Notes: generated from the sequence alone by a model not told the origin. DNA of 64,000 nt from Sulfuricella sp. (GCA_041651995.1 JBAZID010000001.1:868001-932000), one strand, 5' to 3'; counted from the first letter of the stretch, positions 25,237 through 35,665 are shown. Made by a program: numbers and translations.

Positions 25237-26843
25237 CAGGATGCGATGCCCTGGCCCATGAGGTAATCCTCGTAATTGCCGATATGGTGACGGAAGCCGC
25301 CGTTGCCATCCAGTTCGATGATCTGCGTGGCGAGGGAAGATACAAACTGGCGGTCGTGGCTGACGAAAATCAGCGTGCCCTTGTACTGTTCCAGCGCCAT
25401 GTTGAGCGCCTCGATGGATTCCATGTCCATGTGGTTGGTGGGCTCGTCCATCACCAGCACGTTGGGGCGCTCAAGCAGCAGCTTGCCGTACAGCATGCGG
25501 CCTTTCTCGCCGCCCGACAGCACGCGCACCGACTTTTTGGAATCGTCACCGGTGAACAGCAGACGTCCCAGCGTGGCGCGGATGATCTGGTCGTCGTCGC
25601 TTTTGCGCCCGTGCCGCTCCATCCATTCGAACAGGGTCATGTCATGCTCGAACTCGGCATGGTGATCCTGGGCGAAATAGCCGATCTTGGCCTTGTCGGC
25701 CCATTTAACCTCGCCCTGATCCGGCTCGATCTCGCCTACCAGGGTTTTCAGCAGGGTGGTTTTGCCCGCGCCGTTGGGGCCGATGATGGCGAGGCGCTGA
25801 CCGGCGTCGAGCAGCAAGCTGAAACTGTGGAACAGCACCTTGTCGTAGCCTTTGGCAACTTCCAGCAATTCCACCGCCTTGCGGTGCAGCTTTTCCCTGT
25901 CGTCGGTTTCAAAGCGGATGTAGGGGCTCTGGCGGCTGGAGGGTTTGACATCGACCACGCTGTCCTTGATCTTGTCCGCCTGCCGGGCGCGGCTGGTGGC
26001 CTGGCGCGCCTTGGAAGCGTTGGCGGAAAAGCGGGCGACGAAAGCATTCAGCTCGGCAATCTGTTCCTTTTTCTTGGCATTGTCCGTCAGCATCCGCTGG
26101 CGCGCCTGGGTCGCGGCGATCATGTATTCATCGTAGTTGCCGGGGTAGATGCGGATGGTGCTGTAATCCAGATCGGCCATGTGGGTGCACACGCTGTTGA
26201 GGAAGTGGCGATCGTGGGAAATGATGATCATGGTGCTGGAACGGGCGTTGATAACGTCCTCCAGCCAGCGGATGGTGTTGATGTCGAGGTTGTTGGTGGG
26301 CTCGTCCAGCAGCAGGATGTCCGGATCGGAAAACAGCGCCTGCGCCAGCAGCACGCGCAGCTTGAAGCCGGGCGCCACTTCCTTCATCAGCCCGCTGTGC
26401 TGCTCCACCGGAATACCCACGCCGAGCAGCAGTTCGCCGGCACGGGATTCGGCGGTATAGCCGTCCAGTTCGCCGAAAAGGACTTCCAGCTCGGCGGCGC
26501 GCATGTAGTCGTCTTCGGTGGCTTCCAGATTGGCGTAGATGCCGTCTTTTTCCTCTTTCACGGCCCACAGCTCGGCATTGCCCATCATCACCACATCCAG
26601 CACCACCTTGTTTTCATAGGCGAACTGATCCTGGCGCAGCTTGCCCAGACGCTCGCCCTGGTCGATGGAAACATTGCCCCCGGAAGGCTCCAGATCGCCG
26701 CCGAGAATTTTCATGAAAGTGGATTTGCCGCAGCCGTTGGCACCGATCAGGCCATAGCGGTTGCCCTCGCCGAACTTGACGGAAACGTTCTCGAACAGGG
26801 GCTTGGCCCCGAACTGCATGGTGATGTTGGCGGTGGAAATCAA
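25236..26843 (-). CDS. ABC-F family ATPase (YbiT type)
   Basis: 535 residues with two ABC ATPase domains and no membrane part. NBD1: Walker A GANGCGKST, a divergent signature VAPGFKLRVLLAQALF, Walker B DILLLDEPTNNLD. NBD2: GPNGAGKTT, LSGGEKGRMLYGKLL, LVMDEPTNHMD. A charged linker (KKKEQIAELNAFVARFSANASKARQATSRARQ) lies between them. This matches the YbiT subgroup, which acts on ribosomes rather than transport. The precise role is unknown. Confidence 0.92.
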   Translation of the reverse strand: MISTANITMQFGAKPLFENVSVKFGEGNRYGLIGANGCGKSTFMKILGGDLEPSGGNVSIDQGERLGKLRQDQFAYENKVVLDVVMMGNAELWAVKEEKDGIYANLEATEDDYMRAAELEVLFGELDGYTAESRAGELLLGVGIPVEQHSGLMKEVAPGFKLRVLLAQALFSDPDILLLDEPTNNLDINTIRWLEDVINARSSTMIIISHDRHFLNSVCTHMADLDYSTIRIYPGNYDEYMIAATQARQRMLTDNAKKKEQIAELNAFVARFSANASKARQATSRARQADKIKDSVVDVKPSSRQSPYIRFETDDREKLHRKAVELLEVAKGYDKVLFHSFSLLLDAGQRLAIIGPNGAGKTTLLKTLVGEIEPDQGEVKWADKAKIGYFAQDHHAEFEHDMTLFEWMERHGRKSDDDQIIRATLGRLLFTGDDSKKSVRVLSGGEKGRMLYGKLLLERPNVLVMDEPTNHMDMESIEALNMALEQYKGTLIFVSHDRQFVSSLATQIIELDGNGGFRHHIGNYEDYLMGQGIAS

Positions 26844-26959
26844 TTTATGGCCCGTTTTTGGAAAAATGTGCTTATTATACCAATTTCACAATAATTAGTC
26901 GGGAGGGTTCCGGACGCTGCCAGTGCAGCATCGAAATTTTCCGGCACAAGCACACCACC

Positions 26960-29900
26960 ATGCCACAAAAAAACAATCTACCAGACGCCATAGAGACAGC
27001 CCCCGCCCCGCTGGTGCGGCTCTCGGTCGGGCAAAAACTGGCGGTGATTTTTCTGGCTTTTTTCCTGCTTACCGCAACCAGCCTGGTTGTGGTGGAAACG
27101 CTTTACAACGGTGTTGCCGATGTCTCCCGGCTGGTCAACGAAAGCGGCAGGCTGCGCTACCTGAGCCAGAGGCTGGCCTTTTATACTGCCGAATCCGCTC
27201 TTCAGAAACGCCCAAGCGAGACGATTCCGCCCCTGATTCAGCGTTTTGAAAACACGCTCGCGCAGATCGAACAGGAGAGCGCCAAGCTTTCTTTCCTGCT
27301 GCTGCGGGAAAGCGGCGCACTCTCTGCCGAAATCGGGGAAGTACACAAAAGCTGGCGCATCTTCCGGCAGACGCTGGAAAAATCCCTGTCCGACTCCACC
27401 ACGATCCTTGAAGCGGGGGACCTGCCCCGGCTCACCCAGGAAACCGATGCCATTCTGGAGCGCACCGACCAGGTTGTGAGCACGCTGACGGCAGCAGCGC
27501 AGCAGGCGCATAGCCATATCGACTGGCTGATCGCCGGCGTGGTGGCGCTCAACCTGGCATTTCTCGTCACCCTCGTGGCCTATGCGCGCTGGCGCATCGT
27601 GACGCCGCTGATCGCGGTGACCGACATGGTGAAGCGCTTTGCCGCGGGGGATCGCAGCGTGCGAATGCAAAATCATCGTTACGATGAAATCGGTGAACTC
27701 ATGCGCGGCTTCAACCAGGGTGCGGAGCAGATGGACAGCTATATCAGCGAGATTTCCCGCATGGCTGAAATTATCGAAGCCATGCCGGATATCGTCGGCA
27801 CCGCCACGCCGGAAGGCAAGATGCTGTCCGCCAACCGGGCGGCGCGCAAAATCCTCGGTATCGGCGCCAACGAAGATATCGCGGGCACGCCGATCGCCAC
27901 CTTTGTTCCCGAATGGGCCCTCAGGGTAACCGAGCAGGAAGGCATACCCACCGCGATACGGGAAGGGCACTGGGAGGGTGAAACCGCCCTGCTGAGCCGT
28001 GACGGCAGGGAAATCCCGGTTGCCCAGGTGATCTTGTCCCACCGCACGGCAGACGGTCAGGTCGCCTTTCTCTCCTCAATCATGCATGACCTGAGCGGGC
28101 GCAAGGCACGCGAAACCGAGCGGCGCAAGCTCACTCAGGCGCTGGAACAAAGTGCCAACACCATCGTCATCACCGACCGCGATGGCGTGATCGAATACGT
28201 CAATCCCTATTTTTACGCCCTGACCGGCTACTCTCCCGAGGAAGTCATCGGCAACAACCCTAATGTCTGGCAATCGGGCGATACGCCGCTAGAGACCTAT
28301 CAGGAAATGTGGCAGACCATTCTTGCCGGCAAGGTGTGGCGCGGGGAAGTGCTCAACCGCAAGAAGAATGGCGCGCTATTCTGGGAGTCCTCGACGATTT
28401 CCCCCGTCAAGGACGAAAAGGGGGTGATCACCCACTTCGTCGGCATCAAACAGGACATTACCAGCCGCAAGGAAGCAGAGGAAAAACTGCGCTTGTGGAA
28501 ACGGGCACTCGAATCGAGCGTCAATGCCATCACCATCATCGACGCTACCCACAAGGATTTCCCCTATGTGTATGTCAACCCCGCGTTCGAGCGCATTACC
28601 GGCTACAGCGCCGAGGAAGCGCTGGGGAAAAATGGCCGCTTCCTGCAAAACCAGGATACCGACCAGCCGGAACTGGAACACATTCGCCGCGCGGTCAGGG
28701 AGAAGCGCGACGGCAAGGCCTTGCTGCGCAACTACCGCAAGGATGGCAGCCTGTTCTGGAACGAACTTTTCATTTCTCCGGTGCGCAACGAAGCAGGGCA
28801 GGTCACCCACTACATCGGCATCCAGAACGACGTAACCGAGCGCAAGCAATATGAGGAACAACTGGCCTACCAGTCCGCCCACGACACCCTGACCCGGCTG
28901 CCCAACCGCAACCTGGCCCAGGACCGGCTCACCCAGGGCATCATTTTTGCCCGCCGGGCCAACAGTCAAATCGCCCTGCTGCTCATTGATCTCGATAATT
29001 TCAAGGTCATCAACGACAGCCTGGGACACAACGTGGGCGACCAGTTGCTACAGATCGTGGCGCAGCGCATCAATGAATCTGTGCGCGGTGGCGATACCGT
29101 GGCAAGAATGGGTGGTGACGATTTTGCCGTGATCCTCGCCGATATTTCGCAGGAAGAAGATATTTCACGCGTTACGCACAAGATTCTAGCCGCCATTGCC
29201 GAGCCGGCCATGGTCGAGAACCACAAACTGACGGTCACGTGCAGTATCGGCGTCAGCCTGTTCCCGCGTGACGGAGAGGACGCCACCACCCTGCTGAAGA
29301 ATGCGGATGCCGCCATGTACCGGGCCAAGGATCAGGGCCGCAACAGCGTCCAGTATTACACCGCCGAGATCAACAGCCGCGTTTTACAGCGCCTGATGCT
29401 GGAAAACAGCATGCGCACGGCGCTGGAGCGCGATGAATTCACCCTCCACTATCAGCCCCAGGTCAGCCTGCTGACCGGCCAGATGATCGGCATGGAGGCG
29501 CTGCTGCGCTGGCAGCACGCCGAGCTGGGCATGATTTCGCCCGCCCACTTCATCCCTCTGGCAGAGGACACCGGCCTGATCATTCCCATTGGCGCCTGGG
29601 TGCTGCATACCGCCTGCAAGCAAACCCGGGCCTGGCATGACGCGGGCCTGCCGCCAATACGCGTGGCGGTCAATATTTCTGGCCGGCAGTTCCGCGAGAA
29701 CATCCCGCAACTGGTGAAAAAAGTCCTGGCGGAAACCGGCCTGCCTCCCGAGTTCCTGGAACTGGAAATCACTGAAAGCGTGGCCATGCAGCATGCCGAA
29801 AGCACGGAGCAAACGCTGGGCGCATTGCGCGACATGGGCGTCAGACTATCCATCGACGATTTCGGTACCGGCTATTCCAGCCTCAGCTATCTCAAGCGCT

Positions 29901-30580
29901 TCCCCATCAACAAGCTCAAGCTGGACCAGTCTTTCGTGCGCGACATCATTTCCGATCCCGACGATGCCGCCATCTCGATAGCCATCATCGCGCTGGCGCA
30001 CGGCATGAAACTCGATGTCATCGCGGAAGGGGTGGAGAAGGAAAGCCAGCTGGATTTTCTGCGCACCCACAGCTGCGACGCCATTCAAGGCTATTATTTC
30101 AGCCGACCCGTGGCATCGGAACAAATGGAGCAGTTGTTGCGCGATGGCTGCCAGCTCAATCTCCCCAGCCAGCAGGATGGCGCGGCGCTCACCTTGCTGC
30201 TGGTGGATGACGAGCCCAATATCCTTTCATCCCTGCAACGCCTGCTGCGCCACGAAGGCTACAACATTCTGACAGCCACCAGCCCGGCGGCAGCCTTTGA
30301 TATCCTCGCAAAGCACCCGGTAAGCGTCATCATCTCGGACCAGCGCATGCCCGAAATGAGTGGAACCGAGTTCCTCAGCCGGGTTTGCGAACTGTACCCG
30401 GATACGCTGCGCATGGTGCTTTCCGGTTATGCAGACCTGAGCAGCGTAAGCGATGCGATAAACCGTGGCGCCGTCTACAAGTTTCTCACCAAGCCGTGGG
30501 AAGACGATACCTTGCGCGCCCAAGTCGCCGAGGCCTTCCGCCGCCATGAAACCATGCAGAACCGGCCGGCCCCCCACTGA
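26960..30580 (+). CDS. Multidomain c-di-GMP protein: PilJ/NarX-like sensor, HAMP, PAS x3, GGDEF, EAL, REC
   Basis: 1206 residues from the ATG at 26960. TM1 ~28-46, periplasmic PilJ/NarX-like helical domain with the P-box-like VNESGRLRYLSQR (59-71), TM2 ~190-208, HAMP ~210-262. Three PAS domains follow at ~265-375, 390-505 and 512-630. The third resembles a LOV domain, but the photoactive Cys is Gly559 (GKNGRFLQ). The GGDEF domain has the variant GGDDF (718-722) and an intact RxxD inhibition site (RGGD). The EAL domain keeps EALLRW, ELEITE and DDFGTGYSSL, so phosphodiesterase activity is likely. The C-terminal REC (~1085-1200) has VDDEP, ISDQRMP and KPW. A REC at the C-terminal end is unusual. 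Confidence 0.92.
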   Translation: MPQKNNLPDAIETAPAPLVRLSVGQKLAVIFLAFFLLTATSLVVVETLYNGVADVSRLVNESGRLRYLSQRLAFYTAESALQKRPSETIPPLIQRFENTLAQIEQESAKLSFLLLRESGALSAEIGEVHKSWRIFRQTLEKSLSDSTTILEAGDLPRLTQETDAILERTDQVVSTLTAAAQQAHSHIDWLIAGVVALNLAFLVTLVAYARWRIVTPLIAVTDMVKRFAAGDRSVRMQNHRYDEIGELMRGFNQGAEQMDSYISEISRMAEIIEAMPDIVGTATPEGKMLSANRAARKILGIGANEDIAGTPIATFVPEWALRVTEQEGIPTAIREGHWEGETALLSRDGREIPVAQVILSHRTADGQVAFLSSIMHDLSGRKARETERRKLTQALEQSANTIVITDRDGVIEYVNPYFYALTGYSPEEVIGNNPNVWQSGDTPLETYQEMWQTILAGKVWRGEVLNRKKNGALFWESSTISPVKDEKGVITHFVGIKQDITSRKEAEEKLRLWKRALESSVNAITIIDATHKDFPYVYVNPAFERITGYSAEEALGKNGRFLQNQDTDQPELEHIRRAVREKRDGKALLRNYRKDGSLFWNELFISPVRNEAGQVTHYIGIQNDVTERKQYEEQLAYQSAHDTLTRLPNRNLAQDRLTQGIIFARRANSQIALLLIDLDNFKVINDSLGHNVGDQLLQIVAQRINESVRGGDTVARMGGDDFAVILADISQEEDISRVTHKILAAIAEPAMVENHKLTVTCSIGVSLFPRDGEDATTLLKNADAAMYRAKDQGRNSVQYYTAEINSRVLQRLMLENSMRTALERDEFTLHYQPQVSLLTGQMIGMEALLRWQHAELGMISPAHFIPLAEDTGLIIPIGAWVLHTACKQTRAWHDAGLPPIRVAVNISGRQFRENIPQLVKKVLAETGLPPEFLELEITESVAMQHAESTEQTLGALRDMGVRLSIDDFGTGYSSLSYLKRFPINKLKLDQSFVRDIISDPDDAAISIAIIALAHGMKLDVIAEGVEKESQLDFLRTHSCDAIQGYYFSRPVASEQMEQLLRDGCQLNLPSQQDGAALTLLLVDDEPNILSSLQRLLRHEGYNILTATSPAAAFDILAKHPVSVIISDQRMPEMSGTEFLSRVCELYPDTLRMVLSGYADLSSVSDAINRGAVYKFLTKPWEDDTLRAQVAEAFRRHETMQNRPAPH

Positions 30581-30936
30581 AAACCGTTGTGCATCGGCTT
30601 GTTGAGACGGCCGCTTATTATTCCAGCCATCAAACTCACGGGTAGGAGCGGCGCCGACCCTCTCTCCAACTCTCTCCCAAAGGGAGAGAGGGCGATCGTC
30701 CCTTCCCCTTCAAGGGGAAGGTCAGGATGGGGATAGGAGTTGGCCGCGATTGGATCCTGAATCGGCCCGGGGCGGGCCTCCTACATCCCAGAGTATTTAC
30801 GGGCCGGATCAATCGCCGCAAGCATGAGCCAAGTGAACTTTGGGCGTGCTTTTGCAGTCTTTCGAGTATTCATTGCCGGAGGGAAACCAGACGGCGCTCC
30901 TGCCTGCCATGGCACCATCATCAACCGGGAGCCGAT
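30581..30936. other. Intergenic region with REP-type repeats upstream of msrP
   Basis: About 355 bp with no supported gene. It holds the repeat cluster at 30642-30789. No clear sigma-70 promoter stands out in the remaining ~150 bp ahead of msrP. Confidence 0.55.
30642..30789. repeat. REP-like repeat cluster (GTAGGAGCGG … GGGAGAGAGG … CCTCCTAC)
   Basis: Outer arms GTAGGAGCGG (30643-30652) and GGGCGGGCCTCCTAC (to 30784) are inverted. Inside lie two hairpins: CTCTCTCCC-AAA-GGGAGAGAG (~30670-30690) and CCTTCCCCTT-CAA-AAGGGGAAGG (~30700-30722). The inner motif recurs at 31883-31971 and 54768-54811. Confidence 0.65.
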
Positions 30937-31880
<944 letters not shown>

Positions 31881-31881
<1 letters not shown>

Positions 31882-32558
31882 TGCAGCCCCCTCTCCCTAA
31901 GCCTCTCCCACAAAGCGGGAGAGGGAACGATAGCCCTCTCTCCCGTTCGCGGGAGAGAGTTGGAGAGAGGGTGAAGATTTTGCTGTTCTTCGCCTGCCTC
32001 ATCCCGCTGGCGCGGCTGCTGTGGCTGGGCTTCGATGACGGGCTGGGCGCCAACCCGATCGAATTCATCACCCGCTCCAGCGGCACCTGGACCCTGACCT
32101 TCCTGCTCATCACGCTGGCCATCACCCCATTGCGCCGTCTCTCCGGCTGGCAATGGCCAATCCGGCTACGCCGCATGCTCGGCCTGTTTGCCTTTTTCTA
32201 TGCCAGCCTGCACTTCACCACCTATCTCTGGCTCGACCAGTTCTTCGACCTGGGCGCCATCTACCAGGATATTTTCAAGCGCCCCTTCATCACCGTCGGC
32301 TTCGCCAGCTTCCTCCTGCTGATTCCCCTGGCGCTCACTTCCACCCAGGCCATGATGCGCCGCCTCGGCGGCAGGAACTGGCAGCGCCTGCACCGGCTGG
32401 TGTATCTCATAGCAGTCGGGGGCGTGGTGCATTACTGGTGGCTGGTGAAGAAGGATGTCACCCAGCCGACGATCTACGCCGCCGTGCTGGCGCTGCTGCT
32501 GGGCTACCGGCTGTGGTTCAGGCGATTCAGCACTAAAGCCCCAAAACCTGAACCCTGA
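31881..32558 (+). CDS. msrQ: Heme-binding membrane subunit MsrQ (YedZ)
   Basis: 225 residues from the ATG at 31881; 195 from the GTG at 31971. Six hydrophobic spans match the ferric-reductase-like MsrQ family; LGANPIEFITRSSGTWTL, PLRRLSG, MLGLFAFFYASLHFTTYLWLD and FTSTQAM-type (LTSTQAMMRRLGGRNWQRLHRLVYL) stretches hold the heme His residues. The first 30 residues from the ATG are translated from an inserted hairpin repeat and have no family counterpart. Family similarity begins at the GTG at 31971 (KILLFFACLIPLARLLWLGF), which has GGAG 5 nt upstream, so 31971 may be the real start. Confidence 0.92.
31883..31971. repeat. GGGAGAGGG/CCCTCTCCC hairpin repeat at the start of msrQ
   Basis: Two hairpins in tandem: CTCTCCC-ACAAAGC-GGGAGAG (about 31904-31924) and CTCTCTCCC-GTTCGC-GGGAGAGAG (about 31937-31959). 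The whole is enclosed by CCCTCTCC near 31888 and GGAGAGAGG (31962-31970). The same family occurs at 30660 and 54768. Confidence 0.7.
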
Positions 32559-32582
32559 AATGGAGTCCAGGCTCTGGTTGAA

Positions 32583-33320
32583 TCATTTCTTTGCCAGGCC
32601 AATAACAAACCGGGTTATTTCTATTAATTCCGGATATCCATGGTCCGGATCAGTCCGGACGCCGCCTAAAATGGTCAAATATCTATATTCCAATGCGGGC
32701 ATAAACTTGCTGCCCCAATTTCCTCGGCCACCGTGGGATATCTTGAACAACAACCATTCCTCTGCCGACCGGCTTTTAAGCACATCAGAAGCTTTCAGGC
32801 CGTCATAAGGGCTGACGATGCTGTTATTGTAAAATCGGGAGATATCCATCCAGCTCGGGCCGATGTTATCTTTCTTGCGATCCAGGGCGTGGCACTCATT
32901 GCAACCGTGAAGCTTTGACAAGCCAGCAAACCTTTCTTTCGGCGTGCGGCCATTGGATAGCCCCATGATGCCTGTCGCCAGTGCATCGATGTCAGCTGGC
33001 GTAACCTTGAGCGGATCAGGGGGTGGCATTATCGACATTCCCCAGATACCCGCGCCCCCGCTGGCTATCTTCAGCCTCAGATATTCCTCGGCCTTTTTCT
33101 TCCGGAGAATTTCAGAAATGGGGATGCCCATGCTTGTCTTGCTATGACTGTTATAGGCCCTGGATACTTCCATCCAGGCAGGGCCTATGACTCTTTTGTC
33201 AATCGCGTGACAAGCGACGCAACCGTATCTCACTGCAATGGGGGGCATGCCGGTTGCCAATACACTACCTGTGGTCAATAGCGCCACGATTGCAATGATA
33301 TCCATGACAGCAGATTTCAT
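32583..33320 (-). CDS. Diheme c-type cytochrome made of two similar domains
   Basis: 245 residues from the ATG at 33320, which follows GGGGGA; longer upstream starts lack a ribosome site. Signal peptide (IIAIVALLTTGSVLA). Two homologous halves each carry a heme site and a likely Met ligand: YGCVACHAIDK … IMPPPDP and HGCNECHALDR … KFMPALE. Also shared are GPAWMEVSR/GPSWMDISR and GGAGIWG/GGRGNWG. This makes it a periplasmic electron carrier produced by internal duplication. A CTTAA-N6-CTTAA box 150 bp upstream suggests control by the neighbouring QseB-like regulator. Confidence 0.85.
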   Translation of the reverse strand: MKSAVMDIIAIVALLTTGSVLATGMPPIAVRYGCVACHAIDKRVIGPAWMEVSRAYNSHSKTSMGIPISEILRKKKAEEYLRLKIASGGAGIWGMSIMPPPDPLKVTPADIDALATGIMGLSNGRTPKERFAGLSKLHGCNECHALDRKKDNIGPSWMDISRFYNNSIVSPYDGLKASDVLKSRSAEEWLLFKISHGGRGNWGSKFMPALEYRYLTILGGVRTDPDHGYPELIEITRFVIGLAKK

Positions 33321-33470
33321 GATATTCCCCCTCTTCGCACCTAGAAGACGATGTCCAGATAAACCGCCACCCGGAGCGCAATGCCTTGCTGAATCCAAAG
33401 AAGCGGCGTGAGCGCGGTCATTGAAGCCATGACCTTTTGTTCAACCTATGACACACCCTACTCTTCCAGT

Positions 33471-33487
33471 CTTAAGGCTGGCTTAAC
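33471..33487 (-). promoter_or_regulatory. QseB/PmrA-type operator (CTTAA-N6-CTTAA), upstream of diheme cytochrome
   Basis: CTTAAG-GCTGG-CTTAAC on the plus strand, i.e. two direct repeats with 11-bp period. The format matches the QseB/PmrA box and is the same as at 37504-37520. It lies 150 bp upstream of the start of the diheme cytochrome gene on the minus strand. Confidence 0.6.
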
Positions 33488-33600
33488 AGTGTATTTCTGG
33501 TTATTGCGTGGATTTGTAACGCTCCCCTTGAAATGCCCGCCGCCATTTCACCTGAATCCCTTCACGCGGCATCCCTTGCGGCCAACTGCGCTTGCCGGGT

Positions 33601-34959
33601 TCAGTTCAGCGGGAACGCCACGCTCACCCTGAGGCCGGCACCATGCTCGCCGTCAGCCAGAGCGAGTGAGGCCGCGTGAACATCGGCGATGCGCTTGACG
33701 ATGGACAGTCCCAGGCCGCTGCCAGCGGCATCGCTGCCGAGAATGCGGTAGAAGCGGTCAAACACCCGCTGCCTTTCCTGTTCCGGGATGCCCGGCCCGC
33801 TATCCGTGACTTCCAGCCGCACCCGGCCTTGTTCCACCAGCAGGGACACGCTGACCCGCCCATGCCCGGGCGTATAGCGTATGGCGTTATCCACCAGGTT
33901 GCGCAGCAGGATGGCGAGCATGTCGGCATTGCCCCTGATCGTGGCCGCAGCGGGGCTGGCCAGTTCCAGTTCGATTTGCTTTTCCAGCGCAGCCGGGGCC
34001 AGACCGGCCAGCACCTGGCGGGCAATGGCCGCCACATCGCAACTCGCCATCATTACCGTGCTGCCTGCTGTCGGCTCCAGCCGCGCCAGGGTCAGCAATT
34101 GCCCGATCAGATGCGTCGCGCGGTCCACCCCCACAATCAGGTTGTCCAGGGCTGTAACGCGTTGCGCCTCGCTCTCGGCGCGGCGGGCGACCTGGGCCTG
34201 GATTTTGAGGGCGGCAAGCGGGGTGCGCAGTTCGTGCGCGGCATCGGCGGTGAAACGCCGCTCGCTTTCCAGCGCCTGATCCAGCCGGCCAAGCAGGGTA
34301 TTGAGCGCGTGCAGCAGGGGGGCAATTTCGACGGGGACGCCATGCCCCTCCAGTGGCGCCAGATTGGAGGGATCGCGTTGCTCGACTTCGCAGCTGATGC
34401 GGCGCAAGGGACTCAAACCCCGGCCGACGGCCAGCCAGATCAGCAGGGCCAGTACCGGCAGGGTAACGCCCAGGGGCAGCAGCAGGCGCAGGGCCACGGA
34501 GGCGGCCAGTTCATTGCGTACCTCATGGCGCTCGCCCACTTGCACCAGGATTTCATTCCCGGCGTCCTTCAGGGTATAAACCCGCCAGGACTTGCCTGCG
34601 ATGGTGACTTCGGCATAGCCATTTTCCCGTCTTGCCAAAGGCTCAACCGGCGCACTGGCGGAGCGCAGCAGCAGGCGCCCATGCTCATCGTGGATCTGGA
34701 AGGCGATCTTGCGTTCATACTTGTGGCCTGCACCGGCAATTTCCGTTGCGATGCCATCATCGTCCTCGTCCTCGCGCGCATCCTTGAGATCATGCCCGGC
34801 CTGGGCCAGCAGCACATGGGCCGACTGGGCAAGCTGGGCATCGAACAGCTCGTCGATCTCGTGGTGGGCGTCGTAATAAATGAAGCCCGCCGTGGCCAGC
34901 CAGGCTACCGAGATGATGGCCAGGAGCGAAACCAGCAGTTTGGTGCGCAGGGAGTTCAT
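33601..34959 (-). CDS. Sensor histidine kinase, QseC/PmrB-like
   Basis: 452 residues. TM1 at ~8-27, a periplasmic domain with a strongly acidic run (DAREDEDDDG), TM2 at ~155-175, a HAMP-like region, then the HisKA domain with phosphorylated His in DAAHELRTPLAALK. The ATPase domain carries NLVDNAIRYTPGHGRV, DSGPGIPEQE and GSGLGLSIVKRIAD. The acidic run could bind metal, as in PmrB, but this is inference. Its ATG overlaps the stop of the regulator gene (34956-34959). It lies in one operon with three cytochrome genes. Confidence 0.93.
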   Translation of the reverse strand: MNSLRTKLLVSLLAIISVAWLATAGFIYYDAHHEIDELFDAQLAQSAHVLLAQAGHDLKDAREDEDDDGIATEIAGAGHKYERKIAFQIHDEHGRLLLRSASAPVEPLARRENGYAEVTIAGKSWRVYTLKDAGNEILVQVGERHEVRNELAASVALRLLLPLGVTLPVLALLIWLAVGRGLSPLRRISCEVEQRDPSNLAPLEGHGVPVEIAPLLHALNTLLGRLDQALESERRFTADAAHELRTPLAALKIQAQVARRAESEAQRVTALDNLIVGVDRATHLIGQLLTLARLEPTAGSTVMMASCDVAAIARQVLAGLAPAALEKQIELELASPAAATIRGNADMLAILLRNLVDNAIRYTPGHGRVSVSLLVEQGRVRLEVTDSGPGIPEQERQRVFDRFYRILGSDAAGSGLGLSIVKRIADVHAASLALADGEHGAGLRVSVAFPLN

Positions 34960-35615
34960 GCCTTGTCCACCAGGTAACCCACCCCGCGCAGGGTGCGGAT
35001 CAGCTCCGCGCCGAGTTTCTTGCGCAGATGGTGGATATGCACCTCAACCGCGTTGCTTTCCACTTCGTCGCCCCAGCCATACAGGCTCTGCTCCAGTTGC
35101 TCGCGCGACAGGGAGCGGCCCGCGCCTTCCAGCAGCGCCAGCAGGATGGCGTACTCCCTGGGCGAAAGTTCGACCGGTTTACCCGCTAGCATTACCTGAC
35201 GAGTTGCCGGATCAATCTCCAGCTGGCCATGCACGATCAGGGGTGCGGCACGTCCGCCGGCACGCCGCAACAGGGCGCGGATTCTGGCCCCCAGCTCATC
35301 CAGATCGAAGGGCTTGATCAGGTAATCATCGGCTCCAGAATCAAGGCCGTTGACCCGGTCCGCCACCGTATCCCTGGCGGTGAGAATGAGCACCGGCGTG
35401 TCGTTGCCAGAGCCGCGCAGCCATTTCAGCAAATCCGTTCCGGACAGGCGCGGCAGGCCAAGGTCCAGCACCACCAGCGCATAGGCCCCGGCTTGCAGTG
35501 CCAGCTTGGCCGCCTGGCCGTCCTTCACCCAGTCCACGACGAACCCGGATTGCTGCAGGCCGACACGGACGCCGTCTCCGAGCAGCGGGTCATCTTCAAC
35601 CAGCAGCAGGCGCAT
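34956..35615 (-). CDS. OmpR-family response regulator, QseB/PmrA-like
   Basis: 219 residues. The receiver has LLVEDDPLLGDGV, the phospho-acceptor Asp in VVLDLGLP, and LIKPFDLDELGARI. The winged-helix DNA-binding domain ends with VEVHIHHLRKKLGAELIRTLRGVGYLV. It is closest in pattern to QseB/PmrA regulators. Both CTTAA-N6-CTTAA boxes in the window (33471, 37504) fit its expected recognition pattern and flank the cytochrome genes. Confidence 0.94.
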   Translation of the reverse strand: MRLLLVEDDPLLGDGVRVGLQQSGFVVDWVKDGQAAKLALQAGAYALVVLDLGLPRLSGTDLLKWLRGSGNDTPVLILTARDTVADRVNGLDSGADDYLIKPFDLDELGARIRALLRRAGGRAAPLIVHGQLEIDPATRQVMLAGKPVELSPREYAILLALLEGAGRSLSREQLEQSLYGWGDEVESNAVEVHIHHLRKKLGAELIRTLRGVGYLVDKA

Positions 35616-35665
35616 GATTTTGTAATGTTGTCAGCATGGCGGCCAGTCTAACCGATCAGATATGG

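Noticed and set aside
25284..26894. 536-codon open frame opposite the ABC-F gene
   Set aside because: Antisense shadow of an ATPase with complete motifs on the other strand.
33884..33893. DnaA box (TTATCCACC)
   Set aside because: A single imperfect match inside a kinase gene, with no cluster that would mark an origin.
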